Origin: Ruminococcaceae bacterium UBA6842
Lineage (GTDB): Bacteria; Bacillota; Clostridia; Oscillospirales; Acutalibacteraceae
Direction: 5' to 3'
DNA length: 6,528 bases
Assembly: GCA_002451855.1 (NCBI GenBank)
Contig: DKDS01000003.1
Coordinates: 1 to 6,528 of the forward strand
Shown: piece by piece, positions 1 to 6,528 of the stretch
Layout of the letters: every line of letters begins with the position of its first letter
How positions within the stretch are numbered: the first letter of the stretch is position 1
Notes under the pieces: generated by a model
What the model was told of the DNA's origin: nothing
What the model saw: the letters and a program-made list of their open reading frames with translations, nothing else
The model's database searches: none
Made by a program: the position numbers and the translations under genes

Positions 1-2630
1 CGGTTCCCGTACATGAAAAATATCAGATATTTTTCCCGCAGGATGTAAGCTATGTAAACTTCCATTATTTAAAATCGAGAATTACATATCCGCTTGCGGG
101 CGACGGAATATTTAACGGTATTCCTATGACGGAGCAAAGGGATATTTCATATCATAAAAACACCGTTCCCGCAACAAGCTATTTTGCCGCCGCTTCGGAT
201 TACGACTTTTTCGGCGGATACGACCATGCAAGGGAATGCGGTGTCGTTCATATAGGCGACCATCACCTGTCGCCCGGTAAAAAGATGTTTACATGGGGCT
301 ACTGCCAGCTTGCAAAATCGTGGGAAAACGCCCTTACCGATACAGACGGTCAGTATGCCGAGCTTATGGCAGGCTCTTATTCGGATAATCAGCCGAATTT
401 CTCTTGGATCGAGCCGTATGAAACAAAGGAATTTTCACAGTATTGGTATCCTATTTCAAAAATAGGAACACCCACATTTGCCAACCTTGATATTGCCTTT
501 AAAATCGACCGTGAGAACGGTAAGATACTTGTTCAGCCAACCAAGACATATGAAAATGCGGAAATTACGGTAAAGTGCGGCGATAAAATTTTGTTTAATA
601 CTGTTTGTACCTTAAAGCCGGAAACCTGTACAGAATTTACGGTTAAGGATATGCCCGAATATGTAACCGTAACGGCAGTATCGGGCGGTGAAACGGTAGG
701 GGAGTATACCGAAAAGAATTTTGATAAATTCAATATGCCCGATGTTATAACCGATATGCCTTCGGCTGCGGGTATGAACAACGCCGAGGAGCTTTATCTT
801 GCCGGGGTTCATGTGGCGCAGTACCGCGACCCTGCCGTAGAACCCGACAGCTATTGGAAAGAGGCTTTAAAGCGAGACATAAACCACATTCCGTCGCTTA
901 TAGCTATGGCTGAATATGAATATTCCCGTTATGCCTTTGAAAATGCAAAGAGCTATGCCGAGCGCGCGATTAAGAGCGTTACAATTTATAACGAACGGGT
1001 GCTAAGCGGCAAGGTCTACTATATCTATGCCCAAATACTTGAGGCGATAGGTGAGTATAAAAAAGCCTATGATTTTTATTATAAGGCAGCGTGGGCGGCG
1101 GACAGCGTAAGTAAGGCTATGACGAGAATAGCCGTGCTTGATATAAGAAATAATGATTATAAGGCTGCCTTAAAGCACGCCGAAACGGCGCTTGATTACG
1201 GCAGAAACGACTCGCTTGCCGCGGCGGTAAAGGTAATCGCCCTTAAAAAGCTCGGAAAAGACACAGCCGCCGAAATTACTGAGGTTCTTAAAAAGGATAA
1301 GCTTGACCATTATATGCGTTATCTTTCGGGTGCTGATGACTTTTATGATATAATGGACAGCAATCCGCTTGAAACCGTGCTTGATATAGCGTCTGACTTT
1401 GACGCTATGGGGCTTTATGGCGAAAACGTAAAGCTGTTAAGCGGGCTTTTGAAAGCGATACCCGAAGTTGCACAGCCGATGCTTTACTATGCGCTCGGAT
1501 ATTATAAATATCTCTGCGGCGAGGACGGAAAAGCGGATTATATCAACGGAGCTAAGGCAAATATCGGAGCAACCTTCCCTGTACGAAAAGAGGAAATGCG
1601 GATATTAGAGGACGTTATTGCCAAAACGGATGACGGCAAGGCAAAAATGCTGCTGGGCTGCCTGCTTTACAATAAGCGGCACTATAATAAAGCGGCGGAG
1701 CTTTGGGCGCAGTGCGACGATTATATTTCCGTTCGCAATCTTGCGGTTGCGTATTTCAGCCACCTAAACCGCAAGGACGAAGCGCTGCCGCTTATGAAAA
1801 AGGCGATTTCCTTAGCATCCGACAGCGAACAGCTTATATATGAGACCGTTGTTTTAATGGATAAGCTCGGCACACCTGCAAAGGAGAAAATCGAGTTTTT
1901 AGTTTCGCACAAAACTACCCGTGACGACTGCTTTACAGAGCTTGCGAAAGCGTATAATCAGGATTTACAGCCCGAAAAAGCCATTGAAACGCTTATGAAT
2001 CACAGTTTTGTGCCGTGCGAGGGCGGCGAACACGCAATAGCCGATCAATATCTGTTTGCACATCTGGTTATCGGAAGACGGGAGCTCTGTAACGGTAATA
2101 CCGAAAAAGCGCTTGAAGTATTCAGAAAAGGACAGATACTGCCGCAGTCTCTCGGCGCGGGCATTTGGAATCACTGTAAGCTTGTACCGCTTAAGTACTT
2201 TGAGGCTTTAAGCCTTGAAAAGCTCGACCGCAAAGCGGAAGCTGATGAAATATTCCGTTATATAGCGACAATAGGAATTGAGTATTTCAGCAATATGCAC
2301 CTAAAGGAGTTGCCTTATTATCAGGCGTGTGCATGGCAGCATTTAGGCGAGGAAATAAAGGCGCAAAGGCTTATAACCGAATACCGCCGCGAATGGAGCG
2401 GTATAGATAAGGTGACCGACAACGGATTTTTCGGAACAACGCCATTCTTTATTTCGTTTACAGACGACCCGAAGCAGCTCCGCCGTGCGCTTTACTGTTA
2501 CCTTAACGCCCTTATTTGCGACTTTACGGGTAAAAAGGAAAAAGCACAGGAGCTTATCTCGGAAAGTCTTCGCTTAAATTCCGAAAATCTGCCTGCGCTG
2601 ACCTTTAAAGAGCAAGGGTTTTTGAAGTGA
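1..2630 (+). CDS. DUF5107-TPR protein, 3' part (5' end outside window)
   Basis: Partial gene. The first full codon is at position 3, the frame is open to the window edge, and the stop is TGA at 2628-2630, so 875 residues are visible. The ATG at 126 is internal: the 41 residues before it (starting VPVHEKYQIFFPQD) align with residues 195 onward of the paralogue at 3824, so about 195 N-terminal residues are missing and the whole protein should be near 1,070 residues. Order of domains: end of a DUF5107/galactose-mutarotase-like beta domain with the signatures DHHLSPGKKM (nt 258-287) and SDNQPNFSWIEPYET (about nt 381-425); a short beta-rich module (about nt 465-720); then helical TPR repeats (about nt 795-2620), e.g. 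GEYKKAYDFYYKAAW. The family is mostly uncharacterised; a carbohydrate-related role is inferred from the fold. No frameshift is seen. The gene ends tail-to-tail with the regulator. Confidence 0.85.
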   Translation, partial: VPVHEKYQIFFPQDVSYVNFHYLKSRITYPLAGDGIFNGIPMTEQRDISYHKNTVPATSYFAAASDYDFFGGYDHARECGVVHIGDHHLSPGKKMFTWGYCQLAKSWENALTDTDGQYAELMAGSYSDNQPNFSWIEPYETKEFSQYWYPISKIGTPTFANLDIAFKIDRENGKILVQPTKTYENAEITVKCGDKILFNTVCTLKPETCTEFTVKDMPEYVTVTAVSGGETVGEYTEKNFDKFNMPDVITDMPSAAGMNNAEELYLAGVHVAQYRDPAVEPDSYWKEALKRDINHIPSLIAMAEYEYSRYAFENAKSYAERAIKSVTIYNERVLSGKVYYIYAQILEAIGEYKKAYDFYYKAAWAADSVSKAMTRIAVLDIRNNDYKAALKHAETALDYGRNDSLAAAVKVIALKKLGKDTAAEITEVLKKDKLDHYMRYLSGADDFYDIMDSNPLETVLDIASDFDAMGLYGENVKLLSGLLKAIPEVAQPMLYYALGYYKYLCGEDGKADYINGAKANIGATFPVRKEEMRILEDVIAKTDDGKAKMLLGCLLYNKRHYNKAAELWAQCDDYISVRNLAVAYFSHLNRKDEALPLMKKAISLASDSEQLIYETVVLMDKLGTPAKEKIEFLVSHKTTRDDCFTELAKAYNQDLQPEKAIETLMNHSFVPCEGGEHAIADQYLFAHLVIGRRELCNGNTEKALEVFRKGQILPQSLGAGIWNHCKLVPLKYFEALSLEKLDRKAEADEIFRYIATIGIEYFSNMHLKELPYYQACAWQHLGEEIKAQRLITEYRREWSGIDKVTDNGFFGTTPFFISFTDDPKQLRRALYCYLNALICDFTGKKEKAQELISESLRLNSENLPALTFKEQGFLK

Positions 2631-3687
2631 TGTCTGTCAGATAGTCTTTTAGCAGTGCCGATAATTCCGATTTATCTGAAAGCTTGCATTCGGTAAGTAT
2701 TCTCTTAATGCGGTATTTAACGCCGCCCTCTGTAAGAAAGCATCGGCTTGCCGTTTCTTCAAGCGTTAAACCGTTGATTAAAGATGTAAGTATAAGCCTG
2801 TCGGTATCACTGCAAAAATTTAACACCTGTTCGACAGTGAGCATATCACGCATTTCGCCGTCGGCATAAAATTCGTAATCATTGTTGTCGTTTTCAAGGG
2901 TTACGGTTTTATGCCGCGGCGTTTTTTTGTTTTCATTATTCCATTTAACCGTCACCGTAATACCCGACATATAAGGGTGGGCTTTAAGCTTTTCATAAAT
3001 AAACACCGCCGCCTTGCCGTATTGCTCGAAATTCATATTTACCGAGGTTATCATATTTTTATAAAAGCCCGAAAGCTTTGTTTTAGCACAGCTTAGTATT
3101 TTAATGCTTTTAAGAGCATCGGGGTCTTTTTCGGATAAATTGCGCACAAGCGAAACAGCGGCAAAATCGTTTGAGCATATTACGGCGTCAAAGCCTTTGT
3201 ATTCTTTTGAAAATTCGTCAAAGCAGTTTGATAATGAACCGTTGTTTGTAAAAATACGCATTTTATCAAAGCCTTCATCTTTAAAGGCGAAAAGTCCGTC
3301 AACCCTGCCTATGTCCGAAACGGAGCTTGTGTTTACGCCGTACAGGGCAACCCGTTTTTTTCCGGCTGATTTAAGCTCGCTTAAAAGATATTTCATCGAG
3401 CCGTTTATATCTGAGCAAACACAGCTGTAATCACAACCCGGTATCTGCTCTGCCTGATTGCAAATAAGTATAGGCTTTATTCCGGCAGCGTTAAGCGATG
3501 AAACCGTGCTTTTTATCCAGTTGTAGTCCGAGGCTATTATAAATACCCCGTCGCCGTTTTCTTCCACACTGTCGAAAACCTCACAAAAGGGCATTCTTTT
3601 TTGCCTGAGCCTGTCGGTCAGGCTTTTAAGCAGCTCCTTGCACCATATACTGCCACTGTAAGCCGGCTCTGTTAAAATAGAAATCAT
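2605..3687 (-). CDS. Transcriptional regulator: N-terminal LacI-type sugar sensor, C-terminal LuxR-like HTH
   Basis: 360 residues, ATG at 3687-3685, stop TAA at 2607-2605. Residues 1-250 resemble the ligand-binding core of LacI-family regulators (periplasmic-binding-protein type I fold): first strand and helix at 2-25 (ISILTEPAYSGSIW), CSDINGSMKYLLSEL at 91-105, KKRVALYG at 110-117, GRVDGLFAFKDEG at 127-139, FDAVICSNDFAAVSLV at 166-181, and ITSVNMNFEQYGKAA at 213-227. These follow the LacI order of motifs. There is no N-terminal LacI helix-turn-helix; the protein begins directly in the sensor fold. Residues about 295-348 look like a LuxR/GerE helix-turn-helix: DRLILTSLINGLTLEETA, then probable recognition helix TEGGVKYRIKRIL (319-331). 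No signal peptide is seen, so it should act in the cytoplasm, probably sensing a sugar or related ligand (inferred). It is transcribed divergently from the DUF5107-TPR gene at 3824, which is its likely target. An XRE- or sigma-region-4-like HTH is a less likely reading of the C-terminus. Confidence 0.85.
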   Translation of the reverse strand: MISILTEPAYSGSIWCKELLKSLTDRLRQKRMPFCEVFDSVEENGDGVFIIASDYNWIKSTVSSLNAAGIKPILICNQAEQIPGCDYSCVCSDINGSMKYLLSELKSAGKKRVALYGVNTSSVSDIGRVDGLFAFKDEGFDKMRIFTNNGSLSNCFDEFSKEYKGFDAVICSNDFAAVSLVRNLSEKDPDALKSIKILSCAKTKLSGFYKNMITSVNMNFEQYGKAAVFIYEKLKAHPYMSGITVTVKWNNENKKTPRHKTVTLENDNNDYEFYADGEMRDMLTVEQVLNFCSDTDRLILTSLINGLTLEETASRCFLTEGGVKYRIKRILTECKLSDKSELSALLKDYLTDITSKTLAL

Positions 3688-3690
3688 ATT

Positions 3691-3696
3691 ACCACC
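3691..3696 (-). promoter_or_regulatory. Weak ribosome binding site of the regulator
   Basis: On the - strand GGTGGT lies 3 nt before the ATG at 3687. It matches only the GGTG part of the Shine-Dalgarno consensus and sits unusually close to the start. With the promoter at 3703-3731, transcription should start near 3696, so this motif would lie at the very 5' end of a leader of about 9 nt. Low translation of the regulator would be expected. Confidence 0.4.
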
Positions 3697-3702
3697 GAAT
3701 AC

Positions 3703-3731
3703 ATTATACTATCGCTTATATTTTTTGGCAA
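3703..3731 (-). promoter_or_regulatory. Sigma-A-like promoter of the regulator
   Basis: Read on the - strand: -35 box TTGCCA (3731-3726, five of six consensus bases), a spacer of exactly 17 bp, and -10 box TATAAT (3708-3703, perfect consensus). The predicted transcription start is near 3696, only about 9 nt before the regulator ATG. Position, spacing and match make this the best promoter in the window. Not tested experimentally. Confidence 0.7.
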
Positions 3732-3748
3732 ACAGAAATTTATGTTTT

Positions 3749-3777
3749 TTTACACATGGTTTTCTCTCTGTTTTATT
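3749..3777 (+). promoter_or_regulatory. Candidate promoter of the second DUF5107-TPR gene
   Basis: TTTACA (3749-3754, five of six bases of the -35 consensus), 17 bp, then TTTATT (3772-3777, four of six) preceded by TGT at 3769-3771, which would make an extended -10. Two alternative -10 boxes lie downstream, TTTAAT (3783-3788) and TAAAAT (3792-3797), but neither has a good -35 at normal spacing. The -10 lies inside the left arm of the inverted repeat at 3771-3801, so a protein bound there would interfere with or modulate polymerase. Confidence 0.35.
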
Positions 3778-3801
3778 TTAACTTTAATTGGTAAAATAAA
3801 A
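3771..3801. repeat. Perfect 10-bp inverted repeat, candidate operator
   Basis: TTTTATTTTA (3771-3780) and its exact reverse complement TAAAATAAAA (3792-3801) flank an 11-nt spacer. It lies between the candidate -35 of the + strand gene and its RBS, covering all candidate -10 boxes. As the regulator is encoded next door and is divergent, this is a natural candidate binding site. All arm bases are A or T, so a chance origin in this AT-rich stretch or a weak RNA hairpin are alternatives. Confidence 0.4.
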
Positions 3802-3811
3802 GAAAAAATAC

Positions 3812-3816
3812 GGAGG
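3812..3816 (+). promoter_or_regulatory. Strong ribosome binding site fixing the start at 3824
   Basis: GGAGG with a 7-nt spacer before the ATG at 3824-3826. This is an ideal Shine-Dalgarno for Firmicutes and decides the start of the second DUF5107-TPR gene. The preceding leader is purine-rich (mostly A). Confidence 0.9.
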
Positions 3817-3823
3817 AAAAGCT

Positions 3824-6528
3824 ATGTCAGATGTAAAATGTGAAAAAAACGGTATGATAATACCCACCTACATACCCAAAAAGGCGCACGAGCTGCCTAT
3901 GTTCTTTGAAAACAAGCCGTATCAGGGGGCTTCGGGCAGGGTGTACCCGATACCGTACTGCGACGGTATTTCGGACGAAAAGACCGATGTGGAGTACGAA
4001 ACCTATACTCTTGAAAACGAATATGTGAAAACTCAGGTGGTACCGGCGCTCGGCGGTAAAATTCTCCGCGGCTTTGATAAGATAGGAAATTACGATTTTA
4101 TTTACTATAACGAGGTTGTAAAGCCTGCGCTTGTAGGCCTTGCGGGGCCTTGGATATCGGGCGGAATTGAGTTTAACTGGCCGCAGCACCACAGACCGAC
4201 TACCTTTATGCCGCTTGAGGCGGTAGAAGAGGATAACCCCGACGGCGGCAAAACCGTATGGACGGGCGAAGTCGAGCCCTTCGGCAGAATGAAGGGTATG
4301 GCGGGGATTACGGTAGACAAGGGCAGAAGCTACATAAAGGCAAAGGTGCGCGTATATAACCGCACGGCTTTTCCGCAGGTGTTTATGTGGTGGGCGAACC
4401 TTGCGGTACCCGTTAATAACGCATACAGAACGGTTTTTCCGCCCGACTGCGAATGGGTGAACGACCACGACAGAAGAGCGGTGCTTGAATGGCCTATCGC
4501 TAAGGGGCTTTATAAAACCGCACGTCCCTATAATTTCGGCAAAGGAACCGATTTATCACATTACGATGCGGTCAAGGTTCCGTCCTCTTACCTTATTTCA
4601 CAGGGACAGTCGGATATGGATTTTATATCGGGATATGATACCGGAATAAACAAGGGTATTGCAACCGTTGCAAACCACCATATTTCCCCCGGCAAAAAGA
4701 TGTGGCACTGGGGCATAGGCGATTTCGGCGATATGTGGTGCTCTAACCTTACCGATAAAAACGGTCCGTATATCGAGCTTATGACAGGCGTTTACACAGA
4801 TAACCAGCCCGATTTTACATGGATAGCGCCGTATGAAACAAGGGAATTTGAGCAATACTGGTATCCCGTTCGTGAGATAGGGGAGATAAAGAACGCTACT
4901 ATTGATGCGGCGGTTAATGTTGAACAAAGAAAAGACGGACTTTACCTCGGATTTAATGTTACGGGCGAGTTTAAAAACTGCAAAATTACCGTTACCGATA
5001 ACGGCAAGGAGATTTACAGTGAAAAAACCGATATGTCTCCAGAGAAGGTTTACCACAAAACACTTGAAACGGAAATATCGGATATACATAATATCAGGGT
5101 TTCGCTTGCCGATGAAAACGGTAAGGAGTTAGTGGCATATACGCCGTATAAGCGCGGACAGAAGCAGCCGATTAAGGTAAGAAAGCCCGTTAAGCGCCCG
5201 AGCGAGTATAAAACCGCCGAGGAGCTTTATATAAACGGCTTCCACCTTGAACAGTATAAGCAGCACAACTATAAACCTGAGGATTATTACCTTGAGGGAC
5301 TTCGCCGCGACGCGGGCGATATACGCTGCAATACTTCAATGGGCAGACTTGCGCTTAAAAACGGCAAATTTGCCGAGTGCGTTAAATACTGCGATAAAGC
5401 AATAGAGCGGCTTTGCGATCGCAACGAGCACCCTGCCGATACCGAGGCGTTTTACCTTAAGGGCGTGGCGCTTGAGTATTTAGGCGAGTATGATAAGGCT
5501 TACGATATTCTTTATCGTGCGGCATGGAATTATCCGCACAGGAGCGCGGCATTGTTTGAGCTTGCCTGTATAGACTGCCGAAACGGCGAGTATACAGAGG
5601 CGCTTAAAAAGCTCGATGAGTCGATAGGGCTTAACAAGGGACACACCAAGGCGCATAACCTTGAAACCGCAATTAAGCGTAAAATCGGCTGTGAATGTGC
5701 CGAAAAGAGCGCCGAAGACGGCATAAACGACGATAAGCTTGATTTATTTGCGCTTATAGAGTATTCGCATTTTGCGGATGTAAAGGATAAAATTGCTCAG
5801 TTTGCGGCAAAGCCCGAAAATCTGCTTGATGTGGCAAGGGACTATATGAAAGCAGGTCTTTGCGAGGATGCGCTTTATGCTCTCTCCTTTGCGAGTGAGA
5901 ACTCTCCGCTTGTAAATTACTATAAGGCTTATATTACAAAGGAAAATTCCTTTATCGATAAGGCTGAAAAGGCGGATATGGGCTACTGCTTCCCGTCAAG
6001 CGCCGATGATATTGCGGTGCTTGAATATGCAATAGAAAACGGCAAGAATGCCGCTAACGCAAACTATTACTTAGGCTGCCTTTACTATGACCGTTTCCGT
6101 TACGATGAGGCGGCGGAGTGCTTTGAAAGCTGCGTTCGCATAAATCCCGAGCACGGAAGCGCTTGGCGTAACCTGTCACTTTATATGTTTGACAAAAAGC
6201 ATGACGGCAAAAAGGCACTCTGCTGTATGGAGAATGCTCTTAAGTATCGCTCGCACGATCCGAGACTGTTGCTTGAATACGAGCAGCTTTTAAAGAACAC
6301 AAATGCAAGCATAGAGGAAAGACTTGCGGTTTACGATAAATACCCCGGGCTGTTGCGTGAGCGCGATGACTGTTATCTTGATAAGCTGACCTTGCTGTCA
6401 CAGCAGGGCAAGTATGAGGAAGCCATAAATATGGCGGCTGTAAAGCACTTCCATATTTACGAGGGCGGCGAGGGCAAGCTTACAAAGCAGCACGCATGGA
6501 TGCATGTGCTTTACGGCAATGAGCTTGC
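3824..6528 (+). CDS. DUF5107-TPR protein, 5' part (3' end outside window)
   Basis: 901 complete codons from ATG at 3824, with no stop before the right edge. By alignment with the paralogue ending at 2630 about 180 C-terminal residues are missing (full length near 1,080). The N-terminus (MSDVKCEKNG) has no signal peptide or membrane segment, so it is probably cytoplasmic. Residues about 30-350 form a DUF5107/mutarotase-like beta domain: VPALGGKILRGFD (73-85), GGIEFNWPQHHRP (113-125), HHISPGKKMWHWG (285-297), YIELM (316-320), TDNQPDFTWIAPYETREF (325-342), QYWYP (344-348). Conserved polar residues such as E116, H122, H123, H285, H286, E318 and E338 are candidates for a ligand or active site (inferred). 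Residues about 355-445 form a beta-rich module. From about 463 to the edge are TPR helices, e.g. GEYDKAYDILYRAAW (554-568) and YYLGCLYYDRFRYDEAAECF (748-767). Biochemical activity is unknown; sugar binding or processing is suggested by the fold and by the adjacent sensor-regulator. Confidence 0.9.
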   Translation, partial: MSDVKCEKNGMIIPTYIPKKAHELPMFFENKPYQGASGRVYPIPYCDGISDEKTDVEYETYTLENEYVKTQVVPALGGKILRGFDKIGNYDFIYYNEVVKPALVGLAGPWISGGIEFNWPQHHRPTTFMPLEAVEEDNPDGGKTVWTGEVEPFGRMKGMAGITVDKGRSYIKAKVRVYNRTAFPQVFMWWANLAVPVNNAYRTVFPPDCEWVNDHDRRAVLEWPIAKGLYKTARPYNFGKGTDLSHYDAVKVPSSYLISQGQSDMDFISGYDTGINKGIATVANHHISPGKKMWHWGIGDFGDMWCSNLTDKNGPYIELMTGVYTDNQPDFTWIAPYETREFEQYWYPVREIGEIKNATIDAAVNVEQRKDGLYLGFNVTGEFKNCKITVTDNGKEIYSEKTDMSPEKVYHKTLETEISDIHNIRVSLADENGKELVAYTPYKRGQKQPIKVRKPVKRPSEYKTAEELYINGFHLEQYKQHNYKPEDYYLEGLRRDAGDIRCNTSMGRLALKNGKFAECVKYCDKAIERLCDRNEHPADTEAFYLKGVALEYLGEYDKAYDILYRAAWNYPHRSAALFELACIDCRNGEYTEALKKLDESIGLNKGHTKAHNLETAIKRKIGCECAEKSAEDGINDDKLDLFALIEYSHFADVKDKIAQFAAKPENLLDVARDYMKAGLCEDALYALSFASENSPLVNYYKAYITKENSFIDKAEKADMGYCFPSSADDIAVLEYAIENGKNAANANYYLGCLYYDRFRYDEAAECFESCVRINPEHGSAWRNLSLYMFDKKHDGKKALCCMENALKYRSHDPRLLLEYEQLLKNTNASIEERLAVYDKYPGLLRERDDCYLDKLTLLSQQGKYEEAINMAAVKHFHIYEGGEGKLTKQHAWMHVLYGNEL

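Noticed and set aside
126..2630. Gene start at the ATG at 126
   Set aside because: The same frame is open to the window edge, and the 41 residues before this ATG align with the paralogue. No Shine-Dalgarno precedes it. The ATG is internal.
2637..2679. TCAGATA ... TATCTGA inverted repeat just after the stop at 2630, as a terminator
   Set aside because: Arms are only 7 bp with a 29-nt loop and no T-run after them, and the sequence is coding for the regulator's C-terminus. Not a convincing terminator.
3104..3430. 108-residue open frame on the + strand
   Set aside because: Antisense to the regulator's sensor domain, whose LacI-type motifs are clear. No RBS and no recognisable domain.
3688..3823. 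Riboswitch, small RNA gene or CRISPR repeats in the intergenic region
   Set aside because: The region is only 136 bp and mostly A/T. No GC-rich conserved stem, repeat-spacer pattern or intrinsic terminator was seen. Promoters, the RBS and one dyad account for it.
3827..4468. 213-residue open frame on the - strand
   Set aside because: Fully antisense to the DUF5107-TPR gene. The composition is basic and low in recognisable motifs, and no RBS or domain is seen. It is a shadow of the sense codons.
4598..5089. 163-residue open frame on the - strand
   Set aside because: Antisense to the same gene inside its conserved DUF5107 region; the sense strand explains the sequence.

Overview
The window looks like a piece of a Clostridia-type (Firmicutes) chromosome, possibly a gut Oscillospiraceae/Ruminococcaceae relative. 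The reasons are a moderately AT-rich base composition, a strong GGAGG ribosome binding site, an A/T-rich intergenic region with sigma-A-like promoter elements, and proteins of a type common in such bacteria. The taxonomic call is an inference from style, not from a marker gene.

The layout is three genes. (1) From the left edge to 2630 on the + strand is the C-terminal 875 residues of a large protein: the end of a DUF5107-type (mutarotase-like) beta domain, a small beta-rich linker domain, then a long TPR solenoid. Its start lies outside the window. (2) On the - strand, 3687 to 2605, is a 360-residue regulator. It has a LacI/periplasmic-binding-protein-type sugar sensor at the N-terminus and a LuxR/GerE-like helix-turn-helix at the C-terminus, which is the reverse of the LacI order. 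Its 3' end overlaps the 3' end of gene 1 by 26 bp. (3) From 3824 to the right edge on the + strand is a second DUF5107-TPR protein, a diverged paralogue of gene 1. It has its true start but is cut at the right edge after 901 codons.

The only real non-coding stretch is the 136-bp divergent intergenic region 3688-3823. It holds a near-consensus promoter for the regulator (TTGCCA, 17 bp, TATAAT), a weaker promoter candidate for gene 3, a perfect 10-bp inverted repeat that could be an operator, and a strong RBS for gene 3.

Taken together this reads as a small carbohydrate-responsive locus. A cytoplasmic sensor-regulator, probably binding a sugar or similar small ligand, sits between and probably controls one or both of two cytoplasmic DUF5107-TPR proteins, whose biochemical activity is not known to me. 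The most noteworthy points are the inverted sensor/HTH architecture of the regulator, the paralogous pair bracketing it, and the dyad in the divergent promoter region.
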